Shown here: positions 1-8,904 of the stretch, piece after piece
How the letters are laid out: each line of letters starts with the position of its first letter
Position numbering within the stretch: position 1 is the first letter of the stretch
Source: an uncultured Treponema sp.
GTDB taxonomy: Bacteria > Spirochaetota > Spirochaetia > Treponematales > Treponemataceae
DNA: 64,000 nt
Direction of reading: 5' to 3'
Assembly: GCA_946411505.1 (NCBI GenBank)
Contig: CAMKEG010000001.1
Coordinates: forward strand, 124,001-188,000
The notes under the pieces: generated by a model
What the model saw: the letters and a program-made list of their open reading frames with translations, nothing else
Told to the model about the DNA's origin: nothing
Databases searched by the model: none
Position numbers and translations under genes: made by a program

Positions 1-38
1 GCGGACATAAGCCTCCGCTTCCAAATGTAGCGGGGAAG

Positions 39-67
39 TTGAAACAAAATCTTTTTTAGTGTATAAT
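39..67 (+). promoter_or_regulatory. sigma-70-type promoter of the ankyrin gene
   Basis: TTGAAA at 39-44, 17 bases, then TATAAT at 62-67. The first in-frame ATG is at 74, six bases after the -10 box, so the expected transcription start falls on or next to the start codon. No ribosome binding site lies between. This suggests a leaderless message. Confidence 0.7.
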
Positions 68-73
68 TGTCCA

Positions 74-970
74 ATGAACTGGTTGATTGTATACACTCCA
101 AAAAACGAGGAAGATTGTTCCGAGTTGAGGGGATTTTTTAAAAGAAACAAGATTTCTGTAAAGACCGCCTTGCTTGAAAAAGACGCCGACTTTTTGCCTT
201 CAGGAACGGCGTCAAAGCTCAAGCTTTATTCGCATTGCGCGATTCTCGCCGACAAGGTTCCCGGAAAAAACGAGGCTTTCGCTTGGGGCTTGGCGCTTGG
301 ACTTGGCTTGGACGTTTACGCAGTAAAAAGCGAATGGACGGCGCAGGCAAAAAAATGCGGCGCGCTTAAAGACTTTGAATCCTTTGACCGGCTTTTGGCC
401 TTTTTGGAAAACAACATTTCCGCCCTCGATTTGGAATGCAAAAAGAAATCCGCCTGGAAAAAACTTTTTGACAGCGGCAATCCCTTTACCGGCGACGCCC
501 TTTCTGTCCACGTAAAGAAGGACAATCGCGACATCGTCCAGACATACATCGACGCGGGAATGAGCCTCAACGAGCGCGACGCGGAAGGCGTTCCGATGCT
601 CAACATAGCGATTCGCGCGGAGCAAGTCGAAGAAGTAAAATGGATGCTCGGCCAGAATGTGGACCTTGACGCCGTTTCAAAAGACAGGGGCTATTCCGCG
701 CTCATGGATTGCGTTTGGAAAAAGAATTTGGAGCTTGCGAAAATATTGGTGGAAAAGGGCGTCAACTTGGACTTTGTCTCAAGCGACAACCAATCCGCCT
801 TGACGCTGGCCGTAGGAGAGGGCAACGCCGAAATGGTTAAAATACTTTCCGACGCCGGAGCCAGTCCCGACAAATTTGACGCTTTGGGAATGTCGGCTTG
901 GACATACGCCAAGCTTTTCAAGCGCCAAGACTTGCTTTCATTAATGGAAAAGAACCATCATGGACAATAA
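74..970 (+). CDS. ankyrin-repeat protein with alpha/beta N-terminal domain
   Basis: A 298-residue protein. The C-terminal half carries about four ankyrin repeats, visible as phrases such as MLNIAIRAEQVEEVKWMLGQ and SALTLAVGEGNAEMVKILSD. The first 100 residues look like a small alpha/beta fold (NWLIVYTPKNEEDCSELRGFF), possibly TIR-like or nucleotide-binding, which is only a guess. No signal peptide or membrane segment is seen, so it is probably cytoplasmic and binds a protein partner. A GTG at 59 is in frame but overlaps the -10 box; the ATG at 74 is preferred. The 3' end overlaps murG by 11 bases, so the two are probably co-transcribed. Confidence 0.8.
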   Translation: MNWLIVYTPKNEEDCSELRGFFKRNKISVKTALLEKDADFLPSGTASKLKLYSHCAILADKVPGKNEAFAWGLALGLGLDVYAVKSEWTAQAKKCGALKDFESFDRLLAFLENNISALDLECKKKSAWKKLFDSGNPFTGDALSVHVKKDNRDIVQTYIDAGMSLNERDAEGVPMLNIAIRAEQVEEVKWMLGQNVDLDAVSKDRGYSALMDCVWKKNLELAKILVEKGVNLDFVSSDNQSALTLAVGEGNAEMVKILSDAGASPDKFDALGMSAWTYAKLFKRQDLLSLMEKNHHGQ

Positions 971-2114
971 GACGCTTGTTGTCGCCTTTACCGGCGGCGG
1001 AACCGGCGGACACATCTATCCAGGTCTTGCGGTGGCCGACGCGTTGCGGCAAAAATTTCATCAGGCGGGAAAGGAAGTCAAAATAATTTGGATTGGCTCC
1101 CTTTCAAAGATGGACAAGGAAATTGTCTTGAAGGCGCGGGACAAAGACGGCCGCGCGTCCGCCGACAAGTTTTATGGAATCCCAAGCGGAAAAATGCGCC
1201 GCTATTTTTCTGTAAAAAATTTCATCGACCTATTTAAAATTTTCTTCGGCTTTGTCTGCGCTTTTTTCGCGCTCTTGGCTTCAAGGCCCCGCTTTTTGTT
1301 TTCAAAGGGCGGCTTTGTTTCCGTTCCGCCTTGCCTTGCTGCAAAACTTTTGGGAATAAAAGTCTTTACCCACGAATGCGATTTCACTCCAGGCCTTGCC
1401 ACAAGAATCAACTCTAAATTTGCCGACAAGATTTTGCTTAGCTACGAAGAGACTAGGGAGTTTTTTGCGAACGGCTCGTCTTCAAAGTTTGCGGTCACAG
1501 GAAATCCTGTCCGCCCGGTCTTTTACGGCGCCAATCCCAAAAACGGCCTAAAGTTTTTGGGACTTGAAAAAAAGTCCAAGCCAATCTTGCTTGTTATGGG
1601 CGGTTCGTTGGGCGCGGCGCAAATAAACGAAATTGTCTGGAAAAATCTTTCTTGGCTTTGTCAAAATTTCATCGTGGTCCACCAGACCGGCCAAAAAAAT
1701 TCCGGCCTTTTGCCAAAGGATTTGACGGAGGAAGAAAGGGCTTTTTACCATCCTTACGCCTTCATTTATTCCGAGATGCCGGATTTAATGGCGGCCGCGG
1801 ACATAGTTCTTTCCAGGGCCGGAGCCAATTCCATTTGGGAAAGCGCCGTTTTGGAAAAGCCGATGATTTTGATTCCGCTTGAAGGCGCGGGGACGCGCGG
1901 CGACCAAGTTGACAACGCCGAATATTTTGAAAGGAGGGGCGCGGCCTTGGTCTTGACAAAAAGCACGATGAACGAAAATTCCTTGCAGAACGCGCTGGCC
2001 TCTATGTCCACCGCGGCAAAGCGAAAAAAGTTCAGCGAGGCTTGCGCCGGCATGACGCAGTCCGAAAAGCCCGCGGAAAAAATAGCCGAGATATTGGCCG
2101 AGGGGCTTTTATGA
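960..2114 (+). CDS. murG: UDP-N-acetylglucosamine transferase MurG
   Basis: Transfers GlcNAc from UDP-GlcNAc to lipid I to make lipid II, at the cytoplasmic face of the inner membrane. The N-terminal glycine-rich loop TGGGTGGHIYPGLA, the central GGSLGAAQIN stretch and the C-terminal LSRAGANSIWE and PLEGAGTRGDQVDNA motifs are all present, matching the two-domain GT-B fold and its UDP-GlcNAc site. At 384 residues it is slightly longer than usual. Its ATG lies inside the end of the ankyrin gene and its TGA overlaps the next ATG (ATGA), so translation is probably coupled. Confidence 0.95.
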   Translation: MDNKTLVVAFTGGGTGGHIYPGLAVADALRQKFHQAGKEVKIIWIGSLSKMDKEIVLKARDKDGRASADKFYGIPSGKMRRYFSVKNFIDLFKIFFGFVCAFFALLASRPRFLFSKGGFVSVPPCLAAKLLGIKVFTHECDFTPGLATRINSKFADKILLSYEETREFFANGSSSKFAVTGNPVRPVFYGANPKNGLKFLGLEKKSKPILLVMGGSLGAAQINEIVWKNLSWLCQNFIVVHQTGQKNSGLLPKDLTEEERAFYHPYAFIYSEMPDLMAAADIVLSRAGANSIWESAVLEKPMILIPLEGAGTRGDQVDNAEYFERRGAALVLTKSTMNENSLQNALASMSTAAKRKKFSEACAGMTQSEKPAEKIAEILAEGLL

Positions 2115-2554
2115 ACGTCTTGGACTTTATCTTCATCGGAATACTTTTGATTTTCAGCTTGAGGGGTCTTTCGCGCGGATTGATAAACGAGGTCTTCGGC
2201 TTTGGCTCGTTCGCCGTGGCCCTGCTTTTGGCCGCCGCTTTTTTTCAAAGAATGGCGGACGTCTTCATGCCTTCGATGAATCCTGTTTTGGCAAAAATTT
2301 TGGGCTTTTTGACGGTTTTCATTTGCGTTTTTGTTTTGATGAAGATAATTCAAATGTTGGTCAAGGCTCTTTTTTCGGGAGCGATTTTGAACAGTTTGGA
2401 CAGGGCCTTGGGCTTGCTTTTGGGCTTTGCGGAAGGAACCGCGCTTGTCCTTTTGATTTTGTTCGCGATGGTGGAAATAAATCCAAAAATCAATTCAGAG
2501 GAATTGAGAAATGGCAGCGTTGTCACAAATATAATTGAGGAAATTCCTGTTTAA
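2111..2554 (+). CDS. CvpA-family membrane protein
   Basis: A 147-residue protein with four hydrophobic segments: about residues 3-20 (VLDFIFIGILLIFSLRG), 24-48, 60-85 and 100-125. The opening pattern of a short helix followed by RGLSRGLINEVFGFGSF is typical of the CvpA/colicin V production family, whose biochemical role is poorly defined. The start ATG overlaps the murG stop codon. A longer frame beginning at 2042 exists but lies within murG and is not needed. Confidence 0.8.
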   Translation: MNVLDFIFIGILLIFSLRGLSRGLINEVFGFGSFAVALLLAAAFFQRMADVFMPSMNPVLAKILGFLTVFICVFVLMKIIQMLVKALFSGAILNSLDRALGLLLGFAEGTALVLLILFAMVEINPKINSEELRNGSVVTNIIEEIPV

Positions 2555-2572
2555 GGAAAAGGGTGGTGAAAG

Positions 2573-3787
2573 TTGTTTGACAATTTGCTTTTTCAAAGCG
2601 CCGCAAAACTTTTGGAGGACGACATTCTTTCCTCAAAGCTTCCAGGGGCGGTTTTGTTTTCCGGAAACGATTCTTGCGGAAAGTTGACCGCCGCGCTTGA
2701 AACTGCGAGAGTCCTTTCTTGTTCGGCAAGCCCGCGCGGAAAATGGTCTTGTACTTGTTCTTCCTGCTTGAAGCACAAGGCTTTGGTCAGCCCAAACCTT
2801 TTGCTTTTGGGGCCGCGCGACTGTTCGCTTGAAATCCACGCGGCTTGCAGGGCCTTCATAAATTCCGTTTCCATGAACGACAGCCACGTTACGGCCACCC
2901 GATACCTTTTTTTGCGCGCGGTAAGGAAGTTGGAAAACCGTTTCCACCAAGCGCTTTGGCAGGACAGCGACAAGATTGGTAAAATTGCGGTCATTACAAG
3001 CGAGCTTGACGAATGCATGGAGGAGCTTGACATTGAGCGCGAGCTTCCGGAATTGAAGGACGTCGAGAAAACCGCGCAAAAAATTGTCGAGCTTTGTGAA
3101 AAGCTTGAAAGCGATTTTTTGTACGATTCCATTCCCGTGTTGCAAATAAGAAACCTTTCTTCTTGGGCGCGCATAGGCGCGGCTTCCGGAACAAAGGTCG
3201 TGATTATAGAAAAAGCGGAGCGAATGCTTGAGGGCGTCCGAAACGCCTTGCTTAAAATTTTGGAGGAGCCGCCCGCCAACACCTTGTTCATTTTGACGAC
3301 TTCCAGAAGAAACGCCGTTATGCCGACAATTTTGTCGCGCCTTAGAAACTACAATTTTTCGTCGCGGACGCAAGAGCAGGAAAAGGAAATAATCGAGCGC
3401 GTTTTCCATGACGGGGCGGTCGCGCCGTCGGCGGACGGCTCCTTGATTCAGCATTACCTTGAGGGCTTTTTGCCTGTCAGGCCGGAAGCGATTGAAAAGC
3501 GCGCCTTTGAATTTTTTGACCAAATCTTTGACGGAGAAATTCCCAACGTTCCGGAATTGATAAAAAATTGCGGAAAATTTGAGCCGCGAGTTTTGTTCAA
3601 GCTTTTCCTTGACGCGATGGAAAAACGTTCGCGACAATTCTTCGCTAGCGCCGCCGGAACCCAAAAGGCCGTGGAAATTTCCAAGGCCTTGAAGGATTGC
3701 TATAACAATGTCTCCACTTACAACCAAGCGATTCAAAGCGCGCTTGAGGAGTTGGTTTGCGCCTTGGCCAGGGAGAGAAAGCGGTGA
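2573..3787 (+). CDS. holB: DNA polymerase III delta prime / clamp-loader subunit
   Basis: An AAA+ clamp-loader subunit of 404 residues that helps load the sliding clamp at replication forks. The N-terminal SGNDSCGKLTAA is a weakened P-loop, followed by a cysteine cluster (CSCTCSSC) of the kind that binds zinc in HolB/DnaX, the sensor stretch VRNALLKILEEPPANTLFILTTS and ILSRLRNY. The weak P-loop fits delta prime rather than DnaX. A long insertion (about residues 75-170) sits between the P-loop region and the helicase-like core, which is unusual. The start is TTG at 2573, placed after a GGTGG-type ribosome binding site; the TGA overlaps the kinase GTG start. Confidence 0.85.
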   Translation: MFDNLLFQSAAKLLEDDILSSKLPGAVLFSGNDSCGKLTAALETARVLSCSASPRGKWSCTCSSCLKHKALVSPNLLLLGPRDCSLEIHAACRAFINSVSMNDSHVTATRYLFLRAVRKLENRFHQALWQDSDKIGKIAVITSELDECMEELDIERELPELKDVEKTAQKIVELCEKLESDFLYDSIPVLQIRNLSSWARIGAASGTKVVIIEKAERMLEGVRNALLKILEEPPANTLFILTTSRRNAVMPTILSRLRNYNFSSRTQEQEKEIIERVFHDGAVAPSADGSLIQHYLEGFLPVRPEAIEKRAFEFFDQIFDGEIPNVPELIKNCGKFEPRVLFKLFLDAMEKRSRQFFASAAGTQKAVEISKALKDCYNNVSTYNQAIQSALEELVCALARERKR

Positions 3788-4986
3788 CCAATTTTAACAA
3801 GAGCGTCGCCCAAAAACTTTCAAAGCTTTCCGACGCTCAACTCCAAAAACTTTTTTCTTCCATCAGTTCCGAGCGCGACACTCTTTCGTCAATAATCGAG
3901 TCGCTTTCCATGGGCCTTGTGATTTTGGACAAAAATTACAAGCTGCTTTTGATAAACAAGGCCGCCGAGCGCTGCGTTCCTTTTACGGTGCGTCCGCTTC
4001 CTAAAAACGATTCCTCAAAATTGTGGGAGCTTGTCAGCGACCCGGAAATTTCTTCGTTCCTTAAGAATTGCTTTGAAAAGAACCGCTCAAACGCCAGCGA
4101 GGAATTTTCCGTCCAGACGAGCGGCGGAACTATTAGGTTCATTCAAATAACGATTTCGCCTTTGGTGCAGGAAGAAAAGCTTGAAGGCTGCATTTTGTCC
4201 GTGCGCGACATAACGGAGCAAAGAAGCCAAGAAATTCTTTTGCATAGGATGGAAAGCTTGGCCGGCCTTACAAACTTGGCCGCCAGCGTCGCGCACGAAA
4301 TAAAAAATCCCCTTGGCGCGATAAGCATTCACATCCAGCTTTTGCAAAAGGCTATAAAAAAGGCGCGCGAGTCGGACGGCCTTTTGCCTGACCAAAAATT
4401 TTTGGAAAAATACATAGACGTTGTCAACGACGAGATAGCCAACTTGAACAAAATCGTGATGGATTTTTTGTTCGCGGTAAGGCCGATAAGCGCCACGTTC
4501 GAGCTCTTGGACCCAAATCCGCTTTTGAAAAAATTCGCAGATTTTTTCGCGCCGGAGTTTTCGAGCAAGAACGTCGAGCTAAAAGTCAACTTGTGCTCGG
4601 AGTCGTTCCGCCTTATGCTGGACCAAAAGCTTTTTCGCGAGGTGGTCACAAACTTGGCGCAAAACGCGCTGGCCGCCATTCAAGACAAGTTTGACGGAAA
4701 GGCCGGCGGCGTCTTTGAAATCCGTTCGGCGTACAAAGACAATAAATTTGCGCTCGTGATAAAGGACAACGGCGCCGGAATGAGCGAAAAAACATTGGCG
4801 CGCGTCTTTGAGCCTTACTACACGACAAAGGCCAGCGGAACAGGCTTGGGCCTTACGATGGTTTACAAAATCGTAAAGGAATTTTCCGGCGACATTCAAG
4901 TTGAGTCAAAGGAAGGCGAGGGCTGCGCCTTCATAATCACTTTGCCTGTTCCGCAAACCGACAAGCGCCTTTTGGAGGCAAAATGA
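3784..4986 (+). CDS. cytoplasmic PAS-domain histidine kinase (NtrB/AtoS type)
   Basis: A 400-residue sensor kinase. A PAS domain covers roughly residues 30-145, the H-box LAASVAHEIKNP gives the phosphorylated His at about residue 171, and the ATP-binding domain shows NLAQNALAAI (N box), DNGAGMS (G1), FEPYYTTK (F box) and GTGLGLTM (G2). There is no membrane segment, so the signal is probably sensed in the cytoplasm. The GTG at 3784 overlaps the holB stop and follows AGGGAGAG. The next gene, overlapping by ATGA, is its likely response regulator. Confidence 0.92.
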   Translation: MTNFNKSVAQKLSKLSDAQLQKLFSSISSERDTLSSIIESLSMGLVILDKNYKLLLINKAAERCVPFTVRPLPKNDSSKLWELVSDPEISSFLKNCFEKNRSNASEEFSVQTSGGTIRFIQITISPLVQEEKLEGCILSVRDITEQRSQEILLHRMESLAGLTNLAASVAHEIKNPLGAISIHIQLLQKAIKKARESDGLLPDQKFLEKYIDVVNDEIANLNKIVMDFLFAVRPISATFELLDPNPLLKKFADFFAPEFSSKNVELKVNLCSESFRLMLDQKLFREVVTNLAQNALAAIQDKFDGKAGGVFEIRSAYKDNKFALVIKDNGAGMSEKTLARVFEPYYTTKASGTGLGLTMVYKIVKEFSGDIQVESKEGEGCAFIITLPVPQTDKRLLEAK

Positions 4987-6341
4987 AATTTACGATTCTT
5001 GTGATTGACGACGAAAAAAACATTCGCGAGGGCTTGGGCGCCGCCTTTGAGCTTGAAGGCTACGAAGTCCGCTTGGCCGCCAATGGACAGGAAGGCTTGG
5101 ACCAAATAGCGCGCGGCGACATTGACTTGGTTGTGACCGACCTTCGCATGGACGGAATATCGGGCGAGGAAGTCTTGCGCCGCGTCACCACGCAAAATCC
5201 TGGAATCCCGGTCATAGTCCTTACCGGCCACGGAAGCATCGACGCGGCCGTCGACGCGATGCGGAACGGCGCCTACGATTTTTTGACCAAGCCCTTGAAC
5301 CTTGACCAGCTTTTGATGATTGCCAAGCGCGCCTTGCAGGGCCGCGAGCTTTCCCTCCAGCACAAGGAGCTTAAGGAGCGGGTTGACCAAAGCAAGTCGC
5401 TTGAAAAAATGATAGGCAAAAGCGCCGCGATGCAAAAAATCGTCCAGCTTGTCAAAAAAGTCGCGCCCTCAAAAGCCAGCGTTTTGATTACCGGCGAAAG
5501 CGGCGTGGGAAAGGAAGTTGTCGCCGACGCGATTCACGCCCTGTCTCCTAGAAAGGAGAAGGAGTGCGTTAAGGTCCATTGCGCCGCGCTTAGCGAATCC
5601 CTTTTGGAGTCCGAGCTTTTTGGCCATGAAAAGGGCGCTTACACGGGCGCCGACAAAATGGCAAAGGGCCGCTTTGAGCTGGCCCACAATTCCACGATAT
5701 TCCTTGACGAAATCGGCGAGATAAACCAAGCCACGCAAGTAAAGCTTCTGCGCGTCCTGCAGGAAAAAAAGTTTGAGCGCGTAGGCGGAAGCCAAACGAT
5801 AGATGTGGACGTCCGCGTCGTCGCCGCGACCAACAAAAACTTGGAGGAGCTTGTCAAGGAAGGAAAATTCCGCGAAGACCTTTTTTACCGCCTTAACGTC
5901 GTCCGCATAGAAGTTCCTCCGCTAAGGGAGCGAAAGGACGACATACCGCTTTTAATCGCGCATTTTTTAAAGGAATTTGAAGGCGAGGCGCGCGACTTGG
6001 GAAAGACCATAACAGGCGTGGACAGCCGCGCCCGCAGCGCTCTCTACAAGTATGACTGGCCGGGAAACATCCGCGAGCTGCGCAATTGCATCGAAAGCGC
6101 CGTCGTCATGTGTTCCGGAAACGAAATAACTTTGGACGACTTGCCGCCTTCAATCAGCAACGCGACTGCGGCCGAAAACATTGTGGTTCCCGCCGGCTCC
6201 ACGCTGGAAGAGGCCGAGCGCATCGTCATCGAGCAGACGCTCGCAGCCAACAAGGGCAACAAAAGCAAAACGGCCGACGCGCTTGGCATCGGCCGCAAAA
6301 CCTTGCAAAGAAAGCTGGGGATTGAAGAAAGCTCCAACTAG
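4983..6341 (+). CDS. sigma-54-dependent response regulator (NtrC/AtoC type)
   Basis: A 452-residue three-domain activator. The receiver domain has the DD pair at residues 9-10 and the phospho-acceptor Asp at about 53 (VVTDLRMDG). The AAA+ domain has GESGVGKE (Walker A), the sigma-54 contact loop GAYTGA, and FLDEIGEI (Walker B). The C-terminus is a Fis-type helix-turn-helix (NKSKTADALGIGRKTLQRKL). It should be phosphorylated by the kinase encoded just upstream and open sigma-54 promoters. Target genes cannot be told from this window. Confidence 0.95.
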   Translation: MKFTILVIDDEKNIREGLGAAFELEGYEVRLAANGQEGLDQIARGDIDLVVTDLRMDGISGEEVLRRVTTQNPGIPVIVLTGHGSIDAAVDAMRNGAYDFLTKPLNLDQLLMIAKRALQGRELSLQHKELKERVDQSKSLEKMIGKSAAMQKIVQLVKKVAPSKASVLITGESGVGKEVVADAIHALSPRKEKECVKVHCAALSESLLESELFGHEKGAYTGADKMAKGRFELAHNSTIFLDEIGEINQATQVKLLRVLQEKKFERVGGSQTIDVDVRVVAATNKNLEELVKEGKFREDLFYRLNVVRIEVPPLRERKDDIPLLIAHFLKEFEGEARDLGKTITGVDSRARSALYKYDWPGNIRELRNCIESAVVMCSGNEITLDDLPPSISNATAAENIVVPAGSTLEEAERIVIEQTLAANKGNKSKTADALGIGRKTLQRKLGIEESSN

Positions 6342-6352
6342 GCGCGAGCGGT

Positions 6353-7642
6353 TTAGATTATCGTTCCCGCCGGAATTACCGCGTTTTTGCGAATCACTAT
6401 GATTCCGTCGGCGCTGTAGAAGTTTCCGTGGTCGCCGTCCTCGTACTTTTTGCCGGAGACGTTGATTTGGCAGTTTTCGCCGATGCGGGCGTTTTTGTCG
6501 ATGATTGTCTTTTCAATGTGGCAATGCTTTCCGATTCCGATGTTGGGAAGCCCCGCCTTTTTGTTGCTTTCCTTTTCTTCGGGAGACTCGTAGTAGTCGG
6601 CTCCCATGATGATTGTCCCCTTAAGTATTGTTCCGGCCTCGACTATTGAGCGCACGCCGATTACAGACTTTGTGACCATTGAGTCGGTGATTATGCAGCC
6701 GTCGCTTGTGAGAGAGGCCGTTATGTCGGCGTGGTTCATTTTGCAGGGCGGAAGGTTTCTTGCGTGGGTGTAAATCGGCTGGGCCTCGTCAAAAAGGTTG
6801 AACTGGGGCTCTGGATTTGTAAGGTCAAGCGTGGCCTCGTAGAAGCTTCTGATTGTTCCGATGTCTTCCCAATAGCCGTCAAAGATGTAGGAGTTGATTT
6901 TCTTGTTCTTTATGGCCATCGGAATGATTTCCTTTCCAAAGTCGGTCTTGTCGTTGTCCAAGACTTCTTCCATCGTGGCGGCGTTGAAAATGTAGATGCC
7001 CATGCTGGCCAAGTACTCCTTTTCTGGGGCCAAGTCGGGGTTGCGCGCGGAGGCCGGAATCTTCCAGTCGTCGATGTTCATGTCCGGCTTCGGCTTTTCC
7101 ATAAATTCCGTGATGCGGTTCTTGTCGTCAATTTTCATTATGCCAAAGCCTGAGGCGTCGCGGCGGTTAACGGCTGTCGTGGCGATTGTCACGTCCGCTC
7201 CGCTGGCCACGTGCGCGTTGAAGAAGGCCTGCAAGTCCATGTGGTAAAGCTGGTCGCCCGACAAAATGATGTAGTGGCTGGGGTTTTGCGCCTTAAAGTG
7301 GATGAAGTTCTTGCGAACCGAGTCCGCCGTTCCTTCGTACCAGCCGGAATGCTCCAAGGTCTGTTCCGCCGCCAAAATTTCTACAAAGCCGTGCGAAAAG
7401 CGGTCGAAGTTGTAGGAATTTGTGATGTGCATGTGGAGAGAGGCCGAGTTGAACTGGGTCAAAAGGTAAATCTTCTTGAAGCCGGAATTGATGCAGTTTG
7501 AAAGCGGAATGTCCACGATTCTATATTTTCCGCCGAACGAAACGGCCGGCTTTGAGCGGTCTTTTGTAAGCGGATAGAGGCGGGTTCCCTTTCCGCCTCC
7601 CAAAATAAGGGCCAGAACTCTGGATGTGTCAACTTTAGACAT
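6353..7642 (-). CDS. glgC: glucose-1-phosphate adenylyltransferase
   Basis: Makes ADP-glucose from glucose-1-phosphate and ATP, the committed step of glycogen synthesis. The N-terminal GGGKGTRLYPLT and PAVSFGGKYRIVDIPLSN motifs form the nucleotide and activator sites; ILSGDQLYHMD and the IMEKPKP-like stretch (EFMEKPKP) are also typical, and the C-terminus is a left-handed beta-helix region. At 429 residues it is full length. It faces the response regulator gene tail to tail with 11 bases between. The start ATG follows a GGAGGA site. Confidence 0.95.
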   Translation of the reverse strand: MSKVDTSRVLALILGGGKGTRLYPLTKDRSKPAVSFGGKYRIVDIPLSNCINSGFKKIYLLTQFNSASLHMHITNSYNFDRFSHGFVEILAAEQTLEHSGWYEGTADSVRKNFIHFKAQNPSHYIILSGDQLYHMDLQAFFNAHVASGADVTIATTAVNRRDASGFGIMKIDDKNRITEFMEKPKPDMNIDDWKIPASARNPDLAPEKEYLASMGIYIFNAATMEEVLDNDKTDFGKEIIPMAIKNKKINSYIFDGYWEDIGTIRSFYEATLDLTNPEPQFNLFDEAQPIYTHARNLPPCKMNHADITASLTSDGCIITDSMVTKSVIGVRSIVEAGTILKGTIIMGADYYESPEEKESNKKAGLPNIGIGKHCHIEKTIIDKNARIGENCQINVSGKKYEDGDHGNFYSADGIIVIRKNAVIPAGTII

Positions 7643-7697
7643 GTTTTCCTCCGAAAAAATTAAAAAATCAGCGATTTTTTCTATAAATTATACAATC

Positions 7698-7726
7698 ATT
7701 ATAAACCCGCTTTTTTAATAAAGCAA
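7698..7726 (-). promoter_or_regulatory. promoter of glgC
   Basis: On the minus strand TTGCTT (7726-7721), 17 bases, TATAAT (7703-7698). The leader to the glgC ATG is about 50 bases and contains the GGAGGA ribosome binding site. Confidence 0.65.
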
Positions 7727-7760
7727 GAAAAAAAACAAAAATTCGCGCTGCCAGCCCCCA

Positions 7761-7885
7761 AAAAAAACGCGGCGTCTGAAAGACGCGGTGAAACCGCTCG
7801 ATTGCCAGCCCGCGCGAGCGGGCCTGTGGATAATTTCCTATGCAAAATGGCGCGTAGCGACGTAACACAAAGATTTACGGTTTTT
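7761..7885 (+). repeat. structured dispersed element, copy 1
   Basis: Lies in the 317-base gap between glgC and phoH. It opens with an A-run and ACGCGG, then a hairpin GCGTCT-GAA-AGACGC, then GAAACCGC, ATTGCCA and a perfect stem GCCCGC (7808-7813) with a GCGA loop and GCGGGC (7818-7823). After it come GTGGATAATTTCC, then GCAAAATGG, which can pair with the earlier TTGC, and the shared GTAGCGACG. The same order of parts recurs in the other copies with different stem sequences. Confidence 0.6.
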
Positions 7886-7912
7886 CCGCCGAAGACACGA
7901 GCGGAGCTTTCC

Positions 7913-7942
7913 TTGACAAATTCACGATTTCGGCATTATAAT
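7913..7942 (+). promoter_or_regulatory. promoter of the phoH operon
   Basis: Perfect TTGACA (7913-7918), 18 bases, TATAAT (7937-7942). The chosen phoH ATG is at 7960, giving a leader of about ten bases without a Shine-Dalgarno sequence. Confidence 0.75.
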
Positions 7943-7959
7943 TAGTGACTAGATATAAA

Positions 7960-8904
7960 ATGGATTCGTCATGCACTATAATTGTTCCGGACTCCGACAT
8001 TCTCACTAAGTTGTGCGGAACAAACGACAGCAATTTAAAACTCATAGAAGAAAGCCTTGGCGCCACGATTTACGCCCGGGGAAACGAGCTTAGCGTGGAG
8101 GAGGAAGACCCTGACATCCAGCGCAAGTTTAAATTCATCGTTGACAGAATAATAGACGAAATCGAGGACGGCGCGGTCGATTCGGAAGACGCCGTCGCCT
8201 CCATATTGAACACGCAGGCCAGGGCCGACAAAGATTCCATAAACATCGTGGTTCCCGGCGGCCTAAGGCGGGTTTATCCAAAGACCCAAAACCAGGCGGA
8301 CTACATCGCCTTGATGCGAAGACATGACATGGTGGTGTGCGTGGGGCCGGCCGGCAGCGGAAAAACATTCTTGGCCATAGCCGAAGCCTTGCGCCTTGTC
8401 CTTTCAAAGCAGTACCGGGGAATCGTGTTGACTAGGCCGGTGGTGGAGGCGGGGGAAAGCTTGGGCTACCTTCCGGGCGACTTGGAGCAAAAGACGGCCC
8501 CTTACTTGCGGCCTCTCTACGACTCGATGGAAATGATTCTGCCCAAGGACACTGTGGCCCGCCTGTCGGAAAGCCGCATAATCGAAACCGCGCCCTTGGC
8601 CTACATGCGCGGCCGCACTTTCTGCGATAAAATTCTCATCCTTGACGAAGCCCAAAACACCAGCCGGGAGCAGATGAAAATGTTCCTGACCAGGATGGGC
8701 TCCGGCTCCAAGGTTTTCATAACCGGCGACTTGACGCAAATCGATTTGCCGAACCATGTTCAAAGCGGTCTTACGCAAGCGGTCGCCGTTCTTTCCCGCG
8801 TTCCGGAAATCGGAATAATGCGAATGAACGGACAGGACGTTTCGCGCAATCCCCTTGTGAAAAAAATTGTTAAGGCGTATGAAAATGACTCAAACAAAGA
8901 CTGA
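7960..8904 (+). CDS. phoH: PhoH-family ATPase
   Basis: A 314-residue PhoH-like NTPase, a family linked to RNA metabolism and often encoded beside ybeY, as here. The N-terminal 100 residues resemble a small KH-like segment; the core has GPAGSGKT (Walker A), LTRPVVEAGESLGYLPGD, ILDEAQNT (Walker B) and FITGDLTQIDLP (sensor). A GTG at 7945 is in frame but sits right after the -10 box; the ATG at 7960 is preferred. It overlaps the next gene by 26 bases, so the genes form an operon. Confidence 0.93.
   Translation: MDSSCTIIVPDSDILTKLCGTNDSNLKLIEESLGATIYARGNELSVEEEDPDIQRKFKFIVDRIIDEIEDGAVDSEDAVASILNTQARADKDSINIVVPGGLRRVYPKTQNQADYIALMRRHDMVVCVGPAGSGKTFLAIAEALRLVLSKQYRGIVLTRPVVEAGESLGYLPGDLEQKTAPYLRPLYDSMEMILPKDTVARLSESRIIETAPLAYMRGRTFCDKILILDEAQNTSREQMKMFLTRMGSGSKVFITGDLTQIDLPNHVQSGLTQAVAVLSRVPEIGIMRMNGQDVSRNPLVKKIVKAYENDSNKD

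Noticed and set aside
2633..3736. A 367-codon open frame on the minus strand inside holB
   Set aside because: It is antisense to a clear clamp-loader gene, has no family motif or ribosome binding site, and long shadow frames are common here because of the GC-biased third positions.
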